Below are positions 27,334-35,700 of a stretch of 64,000 nucleotides of DNA, piece after piece. How positions within the stretch are numbered: the stretch's first letter is position 1; each line of letters starts with the position of its first letter. The notes below the pieces were generated by a model. The model was not told the origin of the DNA. It worked only from the letters and a program-made list of their open reading frames with translations, and did no database searches. The stretch is from contig NZ_LT594324.1 of NCBI RefSeq assembly GCF_900089605.1, forward strand, positions 310,001-374,000, written 5' to 3'. Both the position numbers and the translations under genes were made by a program. Source of the stretch: Micromonospora narathiwatensis (GTDB taxonomy: Bacteria > Actinomycetota > Actinomycetes > Mycobacteriales > Micromonosporaceae).

Positions 27334-27482
27334 GGCTCTCCCCGGGATCAAGGCGCGCCCGCCGCCACCCCGGCGTGCCGGGCGTACGCGCTGCTGACGA
27401 TCGGTGAGCGGTCAACCGCAGCATGCGACGCCGAAGGTGGGGGAGGGAAGTACCCAACCGTCCGTATCTCGGGGGGATCTTG

Positions 27483-27509
27483 CCGGTTCGTGGAAGTTCC
27501 ACGGACCGG
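27483..27509 (-). terminator. Hairpin after the OmpA-domain gene
   Basis: CCGGTTCGTGGAA and TTCCACGGACCGG form a 13-bp stem with one mismatch, starting 11 nt past the stop on the minus strand. There is no clear U-run. Confidence 0.5.
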
Positions 27510-27519
27510 CGGTTAGGTG

Positions 27520-28128
27520 TCAGCGGTCGAAGCGGATCTCCACCCGCCGGTTCCGGGCCCGACCCGCCGGGTTGTCCCGGCCGTCCACCCGGTTCGGCGC
27601 CACCGGCCGCGCCTCGCCGAAGACCCGCACCTCGAAGCCGACCGACGGGGCACCGAGCAGCCGGACCAGCTCGGCCCGGACCGCCTCCGCCCGCCGCCGG
27701 GACAGCGTGAGGTTGCTCCGCTCGTCGCCGACCGAGTCGGTGTGGCCGTGGATCTGGATCGTGCCCTTGGCCTGCGTACGGAGCTGCTCGGCGACTCCGG
27801 CCAGCCGGGTCCGGGCGGCCGGGGACAGCTCGGCCCTGCCGAAGGCGAACAGCACGTCGGCGGCGAGCGTCAGCTCGACCCGCGAGCCGGACTCGGCGGT
27901 GATGCTGCCGTCGGCCAGGTCCTCGACCGGGACGAGGATGTCGAGCGCGGAAGCGGTGATGTCCAGCACCGGGCGGACCACCTCCGTGCCGGGGGCGATG
28001 CTCGGCCCGGGCACGACCACCGGCCCCGGCGGCGGGGACGTCGGCTGCGCGGCCACCGCCGCACCGGCCGGTACGACAAGGACGAGGGCGACGGCCAGCG
28101 CCGCCGCCCGCTCAGCCGAGCGGGACAT
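27520..28128 (-). CDS. Secreted OmpA-family protein
   Basis: 202 residues. A signal peptide (hydrophobic residues 8-27, Ala-rich cleavage region near 'VAAQP') is followed by a Pro-rich stretch and an OmpA C-terminal domain: 'ADVLFAFGRAEL', 'IQIHGHTDSVGDERSNLTLSRRRAEAVRAEL' and a terminal 'RNRRVEIRF'. These domains bind diaminopimelate in peptidoglycan; the Asp and Arg of the binding motif (TDS...LSxxRA) are present. It starts inside the end of the upstream lipoprotein gene (17-bp overlap), so the two likely work together at the cell wall. Confidence 0.92.
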   Translation of the reverse strand: MSRSAERAAALAVALVLVVPAGAAVAAQPTSPPPGPVVVPGPSIAPGTEVVRPVLDITASALDILVPVEDLADGSITAESGSRVELTLAADVLFAFGRAELSPAARTRLAGVAEQLRTQAKGTIQIHGHTDSVGDERSNLTLSRRRAEAVRAELVRLLGAPSVGFEVRVFGEARPVAPNRVDGRDNPAGRARNRRVEIRFDR

Positions 28129-28705
28129 TCTCGAACACCGGTACCCGGGGGATGACCACGTCGACGGCGGTGACGTCGTCCGGCGGGGCGCCGAAGGTGG
28201 CGTACAGCCAGATGGACTGGTCGGGCTTCACGAAAATCTTGGAGAGGTTGGTCGAGGCGAGGTACTGGCTGTCCTTCCCGCCCGGGGCGGTGTCCGGGTC
28301 CACCCTCGCGACCAGGTACCGCTTGCGGTTCTTCCGGTCCACCAGGGTCACCCCGGCGAAGGTGAGCGAGATGGTGTCGCCCTCGAAGGTGTCGCCGACC
28401 TGCCAGTCGTCGTTCCCCGTGCCCTGGTCGGTGCGGGTCATCTTGACGTTGACGTTGACGAACCCGTCCCGGCGTCGCAGTTCGTACAGCTCGACGCGCA
28501 CCGAATAGAGGTTCCTGCCCCTGGTGATCTGCGCGTCGCGGGTGGCGACGACCGCGCCGAGGTCCGCGACGGTCTCGGTCGCGGCAACGGCTGTGGCCTG
28601 CGTGCCTTCGGGCCGGTCGGGGCCGCCCAGGACCCCGCATCCCGTCATTGCCAACGTCGTGATCAGCGCGAACGCGCCGAGCCGGCTCGTCCTGTTTGAC
28701 CGCAC
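28112..28705 (-). CDS. Lipoprotein of unknown function, partner of the OmpA-domain protein
   Basis: About 197 residues. Lipoprotein signal with lipobox LAMTGC (Cys23). The mature part contains 'LYSVRVELYELRRRDGFVNVNVKMTRTD' and several beta-strand-like segments, like a small beta-sandwich. GTG 28705 has a GGGGGGTAGG run upstream. No family is recognised. Its overlap with the OmpA gene suggests a membrane-anchored partner of a peptidoglycan-binding protein. Confidence 0.75.
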   Translation of the reverse strand: MRSNRTSRLGAFALITTLAMTGCGVLGGPDRPEGTQATAVAATETVADLGAVVATRDAQITRGRNLYSVRVELYELRRRDGFVNVNVKMTRTDQGTGNDDWQVGDTFEGDTISLTFAGVTLVDRKNRKRYLVARVDPDTAPGGKDSQYLASTNLSKIFVKPDQSIWLYATFGAPPDDVTAVDVVIPRVPVFENVPLG

Positions 28706-28956
28706 GAGACCGCCTACCCCCCCATGTCGTCGAACGCGGGGCGACGTCGCCGACCACGACGCCCGACCCCAGGCTCGGTGTGCACGAGCGGCCAGCCTAC
28801 AAAATGGACGCCTGAGCGCGGCCGGTAGTCGTACGGACCGGAGGACCTGCTCCCTCCAGGTCAGGACATGACCCAGAGGCTCTTTGTCGATGTGGCGGAG
28901 AGTGGAGCGGAGCGGCGGCGTGAGCGGTCGCGGCCCGGCCGGCCAAGGCAAGCCCG

Positions 28957-29760
28957 TCAGCGGTGGTCCGGCTGGCAGGTGGGACACCAGTAGGTGACCC
29001 GTTCGCCCAGTTCCTCCTTGCGGATGGCAGTGCCGCAGCGCCGGCAGGGCTGTGCCCGGCGGCCGTACACGTAGCTGGTCTGCCCCCGGTGCAGCGAGCC
29101 GGTGGTGCTCTGCGTCCAGCGGCCCCGGTTCGCGGCGAGCAGCCGCTGCACGAGGGCGACCGTGCCGGCCAGGTCGGGCACCGCGCCGACCGGCGTCCAC
29201 GGCGAGACGCCGCGCAGGAACAGCACCTCGCACTTGTAGAGGTTGCCGACCCCGGCCAGGTTGCGCTGGTCCAGCAGCGCCTCACCGATGGTCTCGTCCG
29301 GGTGGGCGGCCAACCGGCGGACCGCCTCGTCCGGGTCCCAGTCCGGGCCGAGCAGGTCTGGCCCGAGGCGCCCGACCAGCGACTCCTCCTCGGCGGTCGG
29401 GATCAGGGCCAGCTCGTGCAGGTGGTAGCCGACCGCCACCGCGCCGGGGGAGCGGAGCACCGCCCGGATCAGGTGCGCCGGCCGGGCCGCCCACCGCTCG
29501 CCCGGGGCGTACGCCCGCCAGGCGCCGTCCATCCGCAGGTGCGAGTGCAGCGTCCAGTCCCGCCGGCCGTCGGGCCCGTCCGGCGCGGCGAGCCGGAGCA
29601 GCAGGTGCTTTCCGCGGCTGGCCGACTCGCGGACGGTCCAACCGGTGAGGTCGGTCGCGGCGAGCCGCGGCACCCGGAAGTCGGAGCCGGTGAGCCGGGC
29701 ACCGGCCAGCGCCCGCTGGAGGAGGCGGGCGGTGTTCCAGACGGTGTCGCCTTCGGGCAC
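28957..29760 (-). CDS. nei: Fpg/Nei-family DNA glycosylase (endonuclease VIII type)
   Basis: 267 residues. After loss of the initiator Met the protein starts P-E-G-D-T, giving the catalytic Pro1 and Glu2 of the Nei branch. The H2TH region reads 'GEALLDQRNLAGVGNLYKCEVLFLRGVSP' and the zinc finger is C-x2-C...C-x2-C ('CRRCGTAIRKEE', 'WCPTCQ'). It excises oxidised bases and nicks the strand. GTG 29760 has GAGGGAGG 8 nt upstream. It lies 22 bp after the SAM hydrolase gene, probably co-transcribed. Confidence 0.94.
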   Translation of the reverse strand: MPEGDTVWNTARLLQRALAGARLTGSDFRVPRLAATDLTGWTVRESASRGKHLLLRLAAPDGPDGRRDWTLHSHLRMDGAWRAYAPGERWAARPAHLIRAVLRSPGAVAVGYHLHELALIPTAEEESLVGRLGPDLLGPDWDPDEAVRRLAAHPDETIGEALLDQRNLAGVGNLYKCEVLFLRGVSPWTPVGAVPDLAGTVALVQRLLAANRGRWTQSTTGSLHRGQTSYVYGRRAQPCRRCGTAIRKEELGERVTYWCPTCQPDHR

Positions 29761-29782
29761 CCGTCGATCCTCCCTCGCCGGC

Positions 29783-30652
29783 TCAGCTCGCCGTCACCGT
29801 CAGCACGTCGCCGGGGCGTACGCCGAGCAGGTCGACCGCCCGGCCGGTGTTGACCGCCAGCGCGACCAGCCCGGCCGAGTCGGCGTACACGACCAACTCC
29901 CCGGCCGCGGCGTCGCCGAAGGTGTGCCCGCGCACCGCGACCGCTCCGGCTCGCGGCACGCCGCCGGACCCGGCGAGCGAGACTTGTCGGTCTCCCGCCA
30001 CCCGGACCCGCTCCGGGAGCTGTCGGTCGCCGGCCACCCGGACCCGCTCCGGGAGTCCGTCGAGGAGGCCGGCCGGGGCGGCGAGCTGGACGTTGCCGAA
30101 GTGGTCGACGGTGAGCACCTCGGCGGCGAACCCGTCCGGCTCGGCGCGGACCACCGGCACGGGCAGCCGGACCAGCGCCGCCGGATCCAACGCCGGGCCG
30201 GCCTCGGCGAGCGGTGCGCCGAGCGCCAACCGGGCGGCGACCGGCGCGAAGACGTCCCGGCCGTGGAAGGTGCGGGAGACCACCGGAGCCAGCCACCCCG
30301 GGTTGGTCAGCTCGACCGCGGCGGTGATCCCACCCAGGGCCTCGGCGGCGTCCAGCAGCAGGCCGTTGTCCGGGCCGACGAGCAGCCCGCCCGGAGCGGC
30401 CAGGCCGATCCCCCGGCGGGCGGTGCCGACACCCGGGTCGACCACCGCCACGTGCACCCCCGCCGGCAGGTACGGCACCGTCTGCGCGAGCACCGACGCA
30501 CCCCGGCGGACGTCCGCCGGCGGCACCAGGTGGGTCACGTCGATCACCCGGGCGGCCGGGGCGATCCGGGCGAGCACCCCGTGGCAGGCGGCCACGAACC
30601 CGTCGGCGAGACCGTAGTCGGTGGTCAGCGAGATCCACGCGGTCCGGGACAT
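29783..30652 (-). CDS. S-adenosyl-L-methionine hydrolase (adenosine-forming), DUF62/SAM hydroxide adenosyltransferase
   Basis: 289 residues. 'ISLTTDYGLADGFVAACHG', 'VVDPGVGTARRGI', 'GPDNGLLLDA' and 'RTFHGRDVFAPVAARLALG' are the SAM-binding signature of the chlorinase/fluorinase-like fold, and 'VLTVDHFGNVQL' the C-terminal Asp-His-Phe-Gly-Asn motif. The Asp-Arg-His type active site indicates hydrolysis of SAM to adenosine and methionine rather than halogenation. A 12-residue segment, LPERVRVAGDRQ, occurs as a tandem copy (with V/L differences at the edge). TAGCCT lies 6 nt before ATG 30652, a leaderless start. Confidence 0.9.
   Translation of the reverse strand: MSRTAWISLTTDYGLADGFVAACHGVLARIAPAARVIDVTHLVPPADVRRGASVLAQTVPYLPAGVHVAVVDPGVGTARRGIGLAAPGGLLVGPDNGLLLDAAEALGGITAAVELTNPGWLAPVVSRTFHGRDVFAPVAARLALGAPLAEAGPALDPAALVRLPVPVVRAEPDGFAAEVLTVDHFGNVQLAAPAGLLDGLPERVRVAGDRQLPERVRVAGDRQVSLAGSGGVPRAGAVAVRGHTFGDAAAGELVVYADSAGLVALAVNTGRAVDLLGVRPGDVLTVTAS
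29984..30055. repeat. 36-bp tandem duplication inside the SAM hydrolase gene
   Basis: Units 29984-30019 and 30020-30055 differ at only a few bases and share the block GCCACCCGGACCCGCTCCGG. The duplication is in frame and adds 12 residues between the two domains' conserved motifs. Confidence 0.9.
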
Positions 30653-30729
30653 GCGGGAAGGCTATCCGGCGGGCCGGTGACGGCCGGACGGCGGGACGCC
30701 GCCTCTAACGGGTGGAATGTGACAATGTT

Positions 30730-30744
30730 TCGCCAATCTGGCGA
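30730..30744. repeat. Short palindrome upstream of the TIGR03118 gene
   Basis: TCGCCA-ATC-TGGCGA, 6-bp arms, in the 260-bp gap before the gene at 30916. It could be an operator; no other signal is evident in this gap. Confidence 0.35.
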
Positions 30745-30915
30745 GGAGCCCGCGATCGCCATGGAACGGTCGCTATGGGCGTCCGAGACTCGGGACGGCC
30801 GAGGGCTCCACGAATTCCCACGCGCCGAGCCGCCGACGCCCACGCCCGCGGCCGCGACGGTCACCCGGCCCTTCTCGCGGACGCCGGCCCCTGTCACTCG
30901 AGCGAGAGGAGCAGC

Positions 30916-32013
30916 ATGGCGACGAAGATGGTGCGGCTGGTCACCATCGGGGCGGTGGCCGCGGCCACCGCCGTCGGTAGTCCGGCCTGGGCCCACGACG
31001 GCGGCCACGAGCGGCACGGGACGCCACGCTTCGACGTGATAAACCAGGTCTCGGACCAGGCGCTGAAGCAGGATGCCCGAAGACCACCGTTCGTGGACCC
31101 GAACGCGGTCAACACCTGGGGCCTCGCCCTGGGCCCGGACACGCCGTTGTGGGTGGCCAACAACGGCACCGACACGGCCACCGTCTACAGCGGCGGGGTG
31201 GACGGCGCGCCCGTTGACAAGGTCAACATCACGGTCAACGTGCCCGGCGGGCCGACCGGCGCGGTGTTCAACGACACGGACGGCTTCGCGGTGCCGAACG
31301 GGGGCGGCAACGCGCCCGCCAGGTTCATCTTCGTCACCGAGGGCGGCGACGTCATCGCGTGGAACCAGAACGCGGGCGCCAACGGAGTCGTCGTCGCCCA
31401 CGGGGCGGAGGGCGCGGTCTACAAGGGAGCCACCCTGCTGCACACGGACTCCGGCAACTTCCTCCTCGCCGCCGACTTCCACAACGCGCGGATCGACGTG
31501 TTCGACGAGCACTTCGACAAGGTCGAACTTTCGGACCGCCGCTTCCAGGACGAGGAGTTGCCGGAGGGGTTCGCGCCGTTCAACGTGTTCGCCGTCGGCG
31601 AGGCGGTCTACGTCAGCTACGCCAAGCAGGACGCGGCGGCCCATGACGACGTGCCCGGTGTCGGGCTCGGCTTCGTGAACCTGTTCACCGACTTCGGCCG
31701 GCGCGTGTGCCGGGTCGCCAGCCGGGGGACGCTCAACGCGCCGTGGGGCATGGCCATCGCGCCGAAGAGCTTCGGCAGGTTCGCCGGGGACCTGCTGGTC
31801 GGCAACTTCGGCGACGGCAAGATCAACGTGTTCGACGGCAACGAGTTCGAGGGACTGCTGCGGGACGACGACGGTGACGTCATCACGATCGACGGTCTCT
31901 GGGCGCTGTTGCCGGGGACCGAGCAGACCGGCGGCGAGGGCACGCTCTGGTTCAGCTCGGGGCCGGACAACGAGCAGCACGGTCTGGTCGGTCAGCTGAT
32001 CCGGGCGAACTGA
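30916..32013 (+). CDS. Secreted TIGR03118-family protein (beta-propeller-like)
   Basis: 365 residues with a signal peptide cleaved after AWA26. The mature protein starts with a His/Asp/Gly-rich stretch and shows TIGR03118 family blocks: 'FVDPNAVNTWGLALGPDTPLWVANNGTDTATVYSG', 'GPTGAVFN' and a late 'APWGMAIAP...GDLLVGNFGDGKINVFD'. Repeating beta-rich units suggest a propeller fold. Function is unknown. ATG 30916 follows GAGAGGAGC. The gene stands alone and ends at a strong terminator. Confidence 0.87.
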   Translation: MATKMVRLVTIGAVAAATAVGSPAWAHDGGHERHGTPRFDVINQVSDQALKQDARRPPFVDPNAVNTWGLALGPDTPLWVANNGTDTATVYSGGVDGAPVDKVNITVNVPGGPTGAVFNDTDGFAVPNGGGNAPARFIFVTEGGDVIAWNQNAGANGVVVAHGAEGAVYKGATLLHTDSGNFLLAADFHNARIDVFDEHFDKVELSDRRFQDEELPEGFAPFNVFAVGEAVYVSYAKQDAAAHDDVPGVGLGFVNLFTDFGRRVCRVASRGTLNAPWGMAIAPKSFGRFAGDLLVGNFGDGKINVFDGNEFEGLLRDDDGDVITIDGLWALLPGTEQTGGEGTLWFSSGPDNEQHGLVGQLIRAN

Positions 32014-32029
32014 CGGCCCGCCGTACCCT

Positions 32030-32061
32030 GCCGCGCCCCCGGGTCACCCTGGGGGCGCGGC
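32030..32061. terminator. Bidirectional terminator hairpin
   Basis: GCCGCGCCCCC and GGGGGCGCGGC form an 11-bp perfect stem; GGGT/ACCC in the loop can extend it. It lies between convergent genes ending at 32013 and 32094. Confidence 0.75.
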
Positions 32062-32093
32062 GCCATTCCCGCACACGGAGGTCGTGGAACCGG

Positions 32094-32600
32094 TCACTGC
32101 GGTCGCGGTGTCGCGGCCAGCCGGCGTTCCAGCCGCAGCTCGTCGTGCAGTGGGATGTCGTCCTCGCCGACGTACGGGATGGCCGGCTTCAGCCGTCGGG
32201 CCCGGTCGACCGCGCCCACGTCCACCGCCACGATCCGCAGCCCCCGGCGCTGGTAGAAGCGCAGCGCGGCGAGGTTGTCGTTGGTGGTGACCAGCCAGAA
32301 CCGGTCCACCCCGGCGGCCAGCGCGATCCCCTCGGCGGCGGCCAGCAGGGCGTTGCCGGCGCCCAGGCCGGGAGCGGCGGCCACCAGGCTCACCACCTCC
32401 AGCCCGTCGTCGGCGAGCCGGTAGACCAAAGCACCGGCCAGCTCGCCCTCGCCGTCCACCGCCACCAGCGCCGGAAGCTCCCGCAGGTCGTAGCGGGTGT
32501 CGTGGACCACCACGTACGGGCCGCCCCACTCGCGGTGGTGCAGCACCGCCATGTCGGCCTCGTCGCGCGGCTCCGCAGGTCGTACCTGGATCGGGGCCAT
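32094..32600 (-). CDS. GNAT-family N-acetyltransferase
   Basis: 168 residues. 'RPAEPRDEADMAVLHHREWG', 'VVSLVAAAPGLGAGNALLAAAEGIAL' (acetyl-CoA loop, GLGAGNA) and 'WLVTTNDNLAALRFYQRRGLRIV' are typical GNAT elements. ATG 32600 has GGAGG 6 nt upstream. The substrate is unknown. An unrelated long open reading stretch continuous with the helicase frame reads through the upstream gap but has no coding features there. Confidence 0.88.
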   Translation of the reverse strand: MAPIQVRPAEPRDEADMAVLHHREWGGPYVVVHDTRYDLRELPALVAVDGEGELAGALVYRLADDGLEVVSLVAAAPGLGAGNALLAAAEGIALAAGVDRFWLVTTNDNLAALRFYQRRGLRIVAVDVGAVDRARRLKPAIPYVGEDDIPLHDELRLERRLAATPRPQ

Positions 32601-32687
32601 CGGAGCCTCCTCCCTCGTCGGCTGCCGGCCACACCTTACCGACCGGAGGAACCGCCGCCGCCGCGCGAAATGCGCGGAGCAGGTTCG

Positions 32688-32742
32688 CAAGATCGAGCAC
32701 GATCTTGGCGCGGGGCGCGGGGCGCGGGGCGCGGGGCGCGGG
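32688..32742. repeat. Hairpin plus five tandem GCGCGGG heptamers between lhr and GNAT gene
   Basis: CAAGATCG-AGCA-CGATCTTG (32688-32707) is an 8-bp perfect hairpin carrying the same GATCTTG arm as the element at 3671-3749. It abuts five exact GCGCGGG copies (32708-32742), 4 bp from the lhr stop. On the minus strand the order is C-rich tract then hairpin, so it may terminate lhr transcription. The heptamer array is a candidate for length variation. Confidence 0.8.
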
Positions 32743-32746
32743 GGAG

Positions 32747-35700
32747 TCAGCCGCGGAGGCGCAGGCCGCGCGGGGTGGCCCGGAAACCGGCGGCGGTCAG
32801 CGCGTCGCGTAGCGGGGAGGAGTGGACCGCCTCGCCGTCGGCGCGCTCCACCGAGATCGCGCCGAGGGCGCCGGAGTGCACCGCGTCCGCGAGCGCCTTG
32901 CCGGCCCCGGCGAGCGCGTCGGCGTCGTCGGTGAACGACAGCAGGGTCCGTCCGCCCCGCTCCACATAGAGCACCAGGTCGCCGCCGACCAGCACGACCA
33001 GCGCACCGGCCTTGCGCCCGGCCCGGTGCCCGGCGGCCGGGGCCCCGCCGTCGCCGGAGTCGACCACCCGTTCCGGCCAGGGCAGCGCCGCGCCGTACGG
33101 GTTCGCCGGGTCGGTGGCGGCCAGGACCAGGGGCGGCCCGCCCGCGCCCCGGACGTCGTCGGCCAGGGCGCGGATCCGGTCCACCGCCCCGGGCACCGCG
33201 AACTGGGCCGCGCCCAGCCCCTCGACGAAGTAGCCCCGGCGGGTCGCCCCGCGCTCCTCCAGCGCGGACAGCACCGGGTAGACCGCGGCGAAGCCACCGG
33301 TGACCTGCTCGGCCAGGACCGCGCCCCGGGTGACCACGCCGTGCCGTTCGAGCAGCAGGTCGGCGAGGGCGGCGGCCCGGCGGGTCGGGTCGAGGTCCCG
33401 GTCGGGCAGCCGGGACCAGCGCCCAGCCACGGTGGGCGGGCCGCCGCGGCTGGGCAGCGCCACCCGGCCGGGCCGGCGGTAGCGGGTACGCGGGGCGGAC
33501 GGCCGGGACCGGTGCGCCCCGCCCCCGCCGAGCACCGCCCGCAGCGGGGCGAGCGTGTCGTTGGTGAGGTGCCCGGCCCAGACCAGGTCCCAGATCGCGA
33601 CCGCCAGCGCGGCGTCGTCGGTCGAGCCGACCCGGTCGGAGAGCGCGCGGAAGAAGAGCGCCTGCCCGTCGCCGAGCGCGTCCAGCACGGCCTCGTGCAG
33701 CGGGGTCGGCGCCAACGCCTCGCCTGGCGGCGGGAGCAGCAGCGGCGCGACATCGGCGTACGCGAGGGTGATCCAGCCGTCGCCGCCGGAGATCGCCCCG
33801 GACCCGGCCCACACCACCTCGCCGCTGGCGCACAGCTCGTCGAGCTGGGCGGGGGAGTAGTCGGCCACCCGGGCGGGCAGCACCAGGCGTTCCAGCGCGG
33901 ACGCCGGCACCGCCGCCCCCTGCAACTGCTCGACCGTGGCGGCGACCGCCTCCACGCCCCGGGCCGACGAGCCGACCTGCTGCCAGCGGGGCAGGAACGC
34001 GGCGAGTGCTCGTGGCGGCACCGGCTCGATCTCCCGGCGCAGCGCGGCGAGCGAACGGCGGCGTAGCAGCCGCAGCACCTCGGCGTCGCACCACTGGGTG
34101 CCGACGCTGTCCGGGGCGAACTCGCCGGAGACCACCCGCCCGGTGGCGGCGAGCCGGCGCAGCGCCTGCTCGACCACGAACACCCCGAGCCCGAACCGGG
34201 CGGCGCAGGTGGCCGCCGCGAACGGGCCGTGGGTGCGCGCGTACCGGGCGACCAGGTCGCCGAGCGGGTCGGCCACCGGCGCCAGGTATGCCTCCGCGAC
34301 CCCGACCGGCAGCGCCACGCCGAGCGCGTCGCGTAGCCGGGCCGCGTCCTCGACGCCGACCCAGCGTTCCTCGCCGGCGATCCGGACCCGCAGCACCCGG
34401 CGGGCCGCCGCCAGCTCGGCCAGCCACCCGGCCGGTACGCCCCGCTCGGCCAGCTCGGCGTCGCTCAGGTCGCCGACGACGCGGAGCAGCTCGACCACGT
34501 CCTCGGCGTCGCGGGGGCGGCGCTGCTCGGTGCGCCAGCGCAGCTGCCGCTCGGTCTCGGCGAGCACCGCCGGGTCGAGCAGCTCCCGCAGGTCGACCCG
34601 GCCGAGCAGCTCGCCGAGCAGCCCGGAGTCGAGGGCGAGCGCGGCGGCCCGGCGTTCGGCCAGCGGCGCGTCGCCCTCGTAGAGGAACGCGCCGACGTAG
34701 CCGAAGAGCAGCGAGCGGGCGAACGGGGACGGGCGCTCGGACTCCACCTCGACCAGGCGCACCTTGCGGGCGGCCAGGTCGCGCATCAGTTCGGCCAGCG
34801 CCGGCTGGTCGAAGACGTCCTGGAGGCACTCCCGGGCGGCCTCCAGGGTGACCGGGAAGTCGGCGTACTCGCGGGCGACGTCGAGGAGCTGGGCGGCCCG
34901 CTGCCGCTGCTGCCAGAGCGGCTGCCGGCGGCGCGGGTCGCGGCGGGGCAGCAGCAGGGACCGGGCCGCGCACTCGCGGAACCGGGACGCGAAGAGCGCC
35001 GAGGTGCCGACGGACTCCTCGACGAGCTGGGCGATCTCGTCGGGTTCGAAGACCACCACGTCGGCGCCGGGCGGCTCGTCGGCGGTGTCCGGCAGCCGCA
35101 CCACGATGCCGTCGTCGGAGGGCATGACCTGGGCGTCCACCCCGTACCGTTCGGCGAGGCGGCGGCCGATGGCGAGCGCCCAGGGGCCGTTGACCCGCGC
35201 GCCGAGCACCGAGTGCACGGCGAGCCGCCAGTCGCCCAGCTCGTCGCGGAACCGCTCGACCACCACCGTCCGGTCGTCCGGCAGGGCGCGGGTGGCCTCC
35301 CGCTGCTCCCGCAGGTAGGCCAGCAGGTTGCCGGCGGCCCAGTCGTCCAGCCCGCCGGCGCGCAGCGCGGCGACGGCGTCGGAGTCGCTGGACCGGAGCA
35401 GTGCCCGGATCCGGGCGCCGATGGCCCGGCCCAGCTCGACGGGGCGGCCGAGCTGGTCGCCCTTCCAGAACGGCATCCGGGCGGCCTGCCCGGGGGCGGG
35501 GGAGACCAGCACCCGGTCGGGGGTGATCTCCTCGATCCGCCAGGACGACGAGCCGAGCAGGAAGACGTCGCCGACCCGGGACTCGTAGACCATCTCCTCG
35601 TCCAGCTCGCCCACCCGGGCGGCCCGCTCCGCCCCGGCCAGGAATACGCCGAACAGCCCCCGGTCGGGGATGGTGCCGCCGCTGGTCACCGCGAGTCGCT

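Noticed and set aside
21467..27502. Very long open frame on the minus strand (~2,000 codons) antisense to clgR-psp and overlapping the CotA-like gene
   Set aside because: High-GC alternate-frame artefact: it has no domain signature, has Arg/Gly/Pro-rich translation and conflicts with several well-supported genes.
32708..32742. CRISPR-like array
   Set aside because: Seven-base head-to-tail repeats without spacers are a microsatellite-like tract; no cas genes are present.
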